Shown piece after piece: positions 61,731 to 64,000 of a DNA stretch of 64,000 nt. Both the position numbers and the translations under genes were made by a program. Within the stretch, counting starts at the first letter, position 1. Each line of letters starts with the position of its first letter. The notes under the pieces are model-generated. The model searched no databases. It was given only the letters and a program-made list of their open reading frames with translations, and was not told where the DNA came from. The DNA is from Nocardioides ganghwensis. GTDB lineage: Bacteria > Actinomycetota > Actinomycetes > Propionibacteriales > Nocardioidaceae. Location of the stretch: assembly GCF_014779655.1 (NCBI RefSeq), contig NZ_JACXYX010000005.1:1-64000 (forward strand), written 5' to 3'.

Positions 61731-61755
61731 GTACCCCCGGCGCGCTGCGGCATGC
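61731..61755 (-). promoter_or_regulatory. SigB/SigF-type promoter of the glycosyltransferase operon
   Basis: Minus strand GCAT-N15-GGGTAC, with -35 at 61755-61752 and -10 at 61736-61731. Confidence 0.65.
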
Positions 61756-61810
61756 GCGAGCCGCACCACGATCTGTCCGTTCTGCGGTGTCGCATTGGGC
61801 ACCGGCGGGC

Positions 61811-61831
61811 CGGGAGGATAAATTCCTCCCG
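61811..61831. promoter_or_regulatory. inverted repeat CGGGAGGA-TAAAT-TCCTCCCG
   Basis: Perfect 8-bp arms around an AT-rich pentamer lie 45 bp before the ANTAR gene start, between two divergent genes. It could be an operator or a small RNA hairpin that hides a GGAGG sequence. Confidence 0.45.
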
Positions 61832-61875
61832 ACTCCAGAACACGGGTCTCAGCAGATTGTCCACAAGGATCCGCA

Positions 61876-62589
61876 TTGTCGTCCCACGACTCCTTGGCCG
61901 TGTTCGCGGCACTCGCTGCCGAGCTGCAGCAGGAGCCTGACGAGGCCATCACCTCGCGCGCGATCGTCACCCGGATGCGCGAGCTCGTCCCGGAGGCCGA
62001 CCAGGTCAGCCTCACCATCCGCACCCCTCGGGGCGGGCACAAGACCCTCGCCAGCAGCGACCCGCTCGCCGAGGAGGCCGACGCCCTGCAGTACGCCCTC
62101 GGGGAGGGCCCCTGCGTCGAGATCGCCGACACCGGCGGCTGGCTGCGCAGCGGCGACGTCGGCACCGACTCGCGCTACCCCACCTGGGGGCCGCGTGCCG
62201 CGGAGCTCGGCGTGGGCTCGCTGCTCGCCGTCGCGGTCACCGACCGCGAGGGACCGCTGGGAGCGCTCAACCTCTACAGCTCCCGCACCGGGGCCTTCGC
62301 CGACCGCGACGTCGTCGACATCGCCCTGGTCTACGCCGTGCACGCGACGACCGCGCTGTCGTCGGCGCGGCGGGCGAGCACCCTGCAGACGGCCGTGAGC
62401 TCGCGGCACGTCATCGGCATGGCGCAGGGCATCGCGATGGAGCGCTACGGCATCGACCAGCACCAGAGCTTCGAGCTGCTGCGGCGGCTGTCGTCGACGA
62501 CCAACGTCAAGCTGCGCGACGTCGCCGCCCAGATCGTCGAGACGCGCGCGATCCCGCACGAGCGGGTCGGTGAACCGGTCGACGACTGA
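61876..62589 (+). CDS. GAF-ANTAR RNA-binding regulator (TTG start)
   Basis: The 237-residue protein has a GAF domain (about 20-165, with LGEGPCVEIADTGGW and GALNLYSSRTGAFADRD) and an ANTAR domain (170-225, with RHVIGMAQGIAMERYGIDQ and LLRRLSSTTNVKLRDVAAQIV in part). TTG at 61876 is the start that follows AAGGA with 8-nt spacing. It diverges from the glycosyltransferase operon. Confidence 0.87.
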   Translation: MSSHDSLAVFAALAAELQQEPDEAITSRAIVTRMRELVPEADQVSLTIRTPRGGHKTLASSDPLAEEADALQYALGEGPCVEIADTGGWLRSGDVGTDSRYPTWGPRAAELGVGSLLAVAVTDREGPLGALNLYSSRTGAFADRDVVDIALVYAVHATTALSSARRASTLQTAVSSRHVIGMAQGIAMERYGIDQHQSFELLRRLSSTTNVKLRDVAAQIVETRAIPHERVGEPVDD

Positions 62590-62592
62590 CGC

Positions 62593-63303
62593 TCAGGTCG
62601 GCAACGCACCCGTCTCGAGGACGTGCTCGGACACCAGCCCGATCTTCGTACGCCGGCTGCGGGCGGCGGTGCGCAGCGCGTGGAACGCGGCGACCGCGTC
62701 CAGAGACTCCTTGGCCATCAGGTAGCCGACGGCGCGCTCGATCACCACGCGGTAGTCGAGGGCGTACTGCAGCTGCCGGGCCAGCTCGCCGGCGGTGTGC
62801 GCCTGCAGGGCGGCGCCGAGCGTGGTCGAGACGACCTCGGCGTACCTGCCGATCGCCGCGACCTCGCTGTCGTCCCAGTCGTGGGGCCGCTCCTTGTAGA
62901 CGTCGAGCGTGCCTATCGGCACGCCGCCGAGCACCACCGGCGTGCCCAGCACGGCACGCACCGGCTGGGAGGCCATCACCCGGGCCAGGGTCGGCCACCG
63001 CTCCGCCTCCGCCGTGACGTCACGGCTGGTGACCACGCGCGCCTTCACGAACGCCTCGGTGCACGGGCCCTCCCCGGCCTCCGCCTCGGTCTGCTCGAGC
63101 AGCCGACCGGGACCGTCGGTGGCCGCGGCGTAGGTGAGCATGTCCTGCTCGTCGGCGATGAGGATCCCGGCGCCGTCGACGGCGAAGAGGTCGACGCAGG
63201 CCGCGACGACGACGTGGAGCGCGGAGGTGAGGGTCCCGTCGTCGTCACGGGGCTGGGACAGCCGGCGCAGGCTCTCGGCCAGGGCGGCGTCGTCGATGTT
63301 CAT
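62593..63303 (-). CDS. GAF-ANTAR RNA-binding regulator
   Basis: The 236-residue protein has a GAF domain (about 20-155, with EAGEGPCTEAFVKARVV and GVPIGTLDVYKERPHDWDD) and an ANTAR domain (about 165-225, with RVVIERAVGYLMAKES). It converges with the previous ANTAR gene (3 nt apart) and follows another ANTAR gene by 9 nt on the same strand. Confidence 0.87.
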   Translation of the reverse strand: MNIDDAALAESLRRLSQPRDDDGTLTSALHVVVAACVDLFAVDGAGILIADEQDMLTYAAATDGPGRLLEQTEAEAGEGPCTEAFVKARVVTSRDVTAEAERWPTLARVMASQPVRAVLGTPVVLGGVPIGTLDVYKERPHDWDDSEVAAIGRYAEVVSTTLGAALQAHTAGELARQLQYALDYRVVIERAVGYLMAKESLDAVAAFHALRTAARSRRTKIGLVSEHVLETGALPT

Positions 63304-63312
63304 GGGACGTGA

Positions 63313-63648
63313 TTATCCCCGGGGCGGACGTCCTTCCGGCCACCCCGACGCGGGGAGGTGGTGGACGATGCTCTGCAGCACCTCGCGGTCCTCGGCGTCC
63401 GCGGTGCCGTCGTGGGTCGCCACGAGGACGCGCGCCACCGTCCGGACCTTGGTGTTGCTGTCCTGCGAGACGCGCAGCATCGTGCGCCAGGCCTGGTCGG
63501 TGCTGCAGCCGAAACGGGCGGACACGAGGCCGATCGCGACACCGATGTCACGCTGCGAGCGCACCGCCTCGTGCAGCTGTGCGACCTCGTCGCGCAGGGC
63601 GTCCGCCTGCGGAGCAGGCTCGCCCGGAGGTAGGGGCATCCCAGACAT
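63313..63648 (-). CDS. short ANTAR domain protein
   Basis: From the ATG at 63648 (preceded by GAAGG) the 111-residue protein has a coiled-coil-like helix (ALRDEVAQLHEAVRSQRDIG) and an ANTAR domain (RDIGVAIGLVSARFGCS, MLRVSQDSNTKVRTVARVL). It lacks a GAF sensor. A GTG at 63681 would add 11 residues. Likely co-transcribed with the GAF-ANTAR gene. Confidence 0.8.
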   Translation of the reverse strand: MSGMPLPPGEPAPQADALRDEVAQLHEAVRSQRDIGVAIGLVSARFGCSTDQAWRTMLRVSQDSNTKVRTVARVLVATHDGTADAEDREVLQSIVHHLPASGWPEGRPPRG

Positions 63649-63821
63649 CGTCACCTTCACATGACGTAGGTCCGCGGACACAGGGCGGAGTTCAACAGCT
63701 TCTGGGGACCAGCCTACAGGGTGAAGTCACATCCTCCCGATGCGCGAGGAGCGCCGATCTGGGTTAGGCTCGATGGGACTCAAGCCACCGGGTCGTCCGC
63801 ACTCTCCCTCTGGAGGTGCAC

Positions 63822-64000
63822 GTGCCCGAGCTGCGTTCCCGCCGAGACCCCGTCGACGCCTTCGACTTCGAGGGCGACGGCGACGACGCGCGCCACTGGC
63901 TCGAGACCGCCTACGGCACCTCGCTCGGACTGAGCGGCCGGATGGGGACGGTCCACCACCGGCGACGCGAGCTCGACGGCGTCTCGTTCGACCGTCTGCG
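63822..64000 (+). CDS. probable AraC family regulator, N-terminal part (3' end outside window)
   Basis: A GTG start follows TGGAGG. The 59 visible residues (DARHWLETAYGTSLGLSG, HHRRRELDGVSFDRLR) resemble the start of the AraC_binding_2 domain of actinobacterial AraC regulators. The DNA-binding part is beyond the window, so the assignment is tentative. Confidence 0.5.
   Translation, partial: MPELRSRRDPVDAFDFEGDGDDARHWLETAYGTSLGLSGRMGTVHHRRRELDGVSFDRL

Overview
The window comes from a very GC-rich actinobacterium. Small overlapping GTGA/ATGA gene junctions, F420-dependent enzymes, ANTAR regulators, a Zur regulon of zinc-free ribosomal proteins and large modular secreted glycosidases all fit the Nocardioidaceae (Nocardioides-like); this assignment is an inference from gene content. 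No rRNA or tRNA gene was recognised, and only one mobile-element trace (an IS30-type transposase tail at the left edge) was seen.

Layout. 0-3 kb: a divergent anti-sigma-type kinase/PP2C phosphatase pair of the partner-switching kind. 3-5.7 kb: a secreted subtilase, an SPW membrane protein and a TetR regulator. 5.6-20.4 kb: an arabinan/arabinoside utilisation locus with three giant secreted enzymes (a double GH43 protein facing a GH51-GH43 operon) around a divergent control region carrying two LacI-type operators, then an aldose 1-epimerase. 20.4-23.2 kb: a TetR/MMPL exporter pair with a perfect 18-bp operator. 23.2-29.2 kb: a LysR-controlled tricarboxylate module (PrpF, TctC, fused TctA-TctB, universal stress protein). 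29.2-32.4 kb: a PAS-ANTAR protein, a GH16-like protein, a thiolase and a small secreted protein. 32.4-37.4 kb: a zinc-starvation regulon with an HU gene behind a Zur-like box, a minus-strand operon of an Mrf/CobW-like protein, L32, L36, L28, L33, S14, a permease and a TIGR03943 protein, led by a 22-codon remnant of L31 type B, and zur itself. 37.4-47.7 kb: membrane proteins, a deaminase, an amidohydrolase, HAD and F420 proteins, a rhomboid, and a four-gene operon ending in a cation transporter. 47.7-63.7 kb: a stress/signalling region rich in GAF-ANTAR proteins, with a seven-gene glycosyltransferase/oxidoreductase/methyltransferase operon converging on an alcohol dehydrogenase/diiron-type/CDGSH operon. 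The window ends in the start of a probable AraC-type regulator.

How it fits together. Six non-coding sites share the architecture GNNT-N15/16-GGGTAC (four of them exactly GCAT), the known shape of actinobacterial SigB/SigF promoters. They precede the anti-sigma gene, the HAD gene, the pseudo-receiver LuxR gene, the Rieske oxidoreductase operon and the glycosyltransferase operon, and one points at no gene and may make a small RNA. Much of the right half therefore looks like one general-stress regulon. The most noteworthy items are this promoter set and the uncharacterised glycosyltransferase operon behind it, the internally deleted L31 reading frame coupled to mrf, and the Zur-type box in front of an HU gene.
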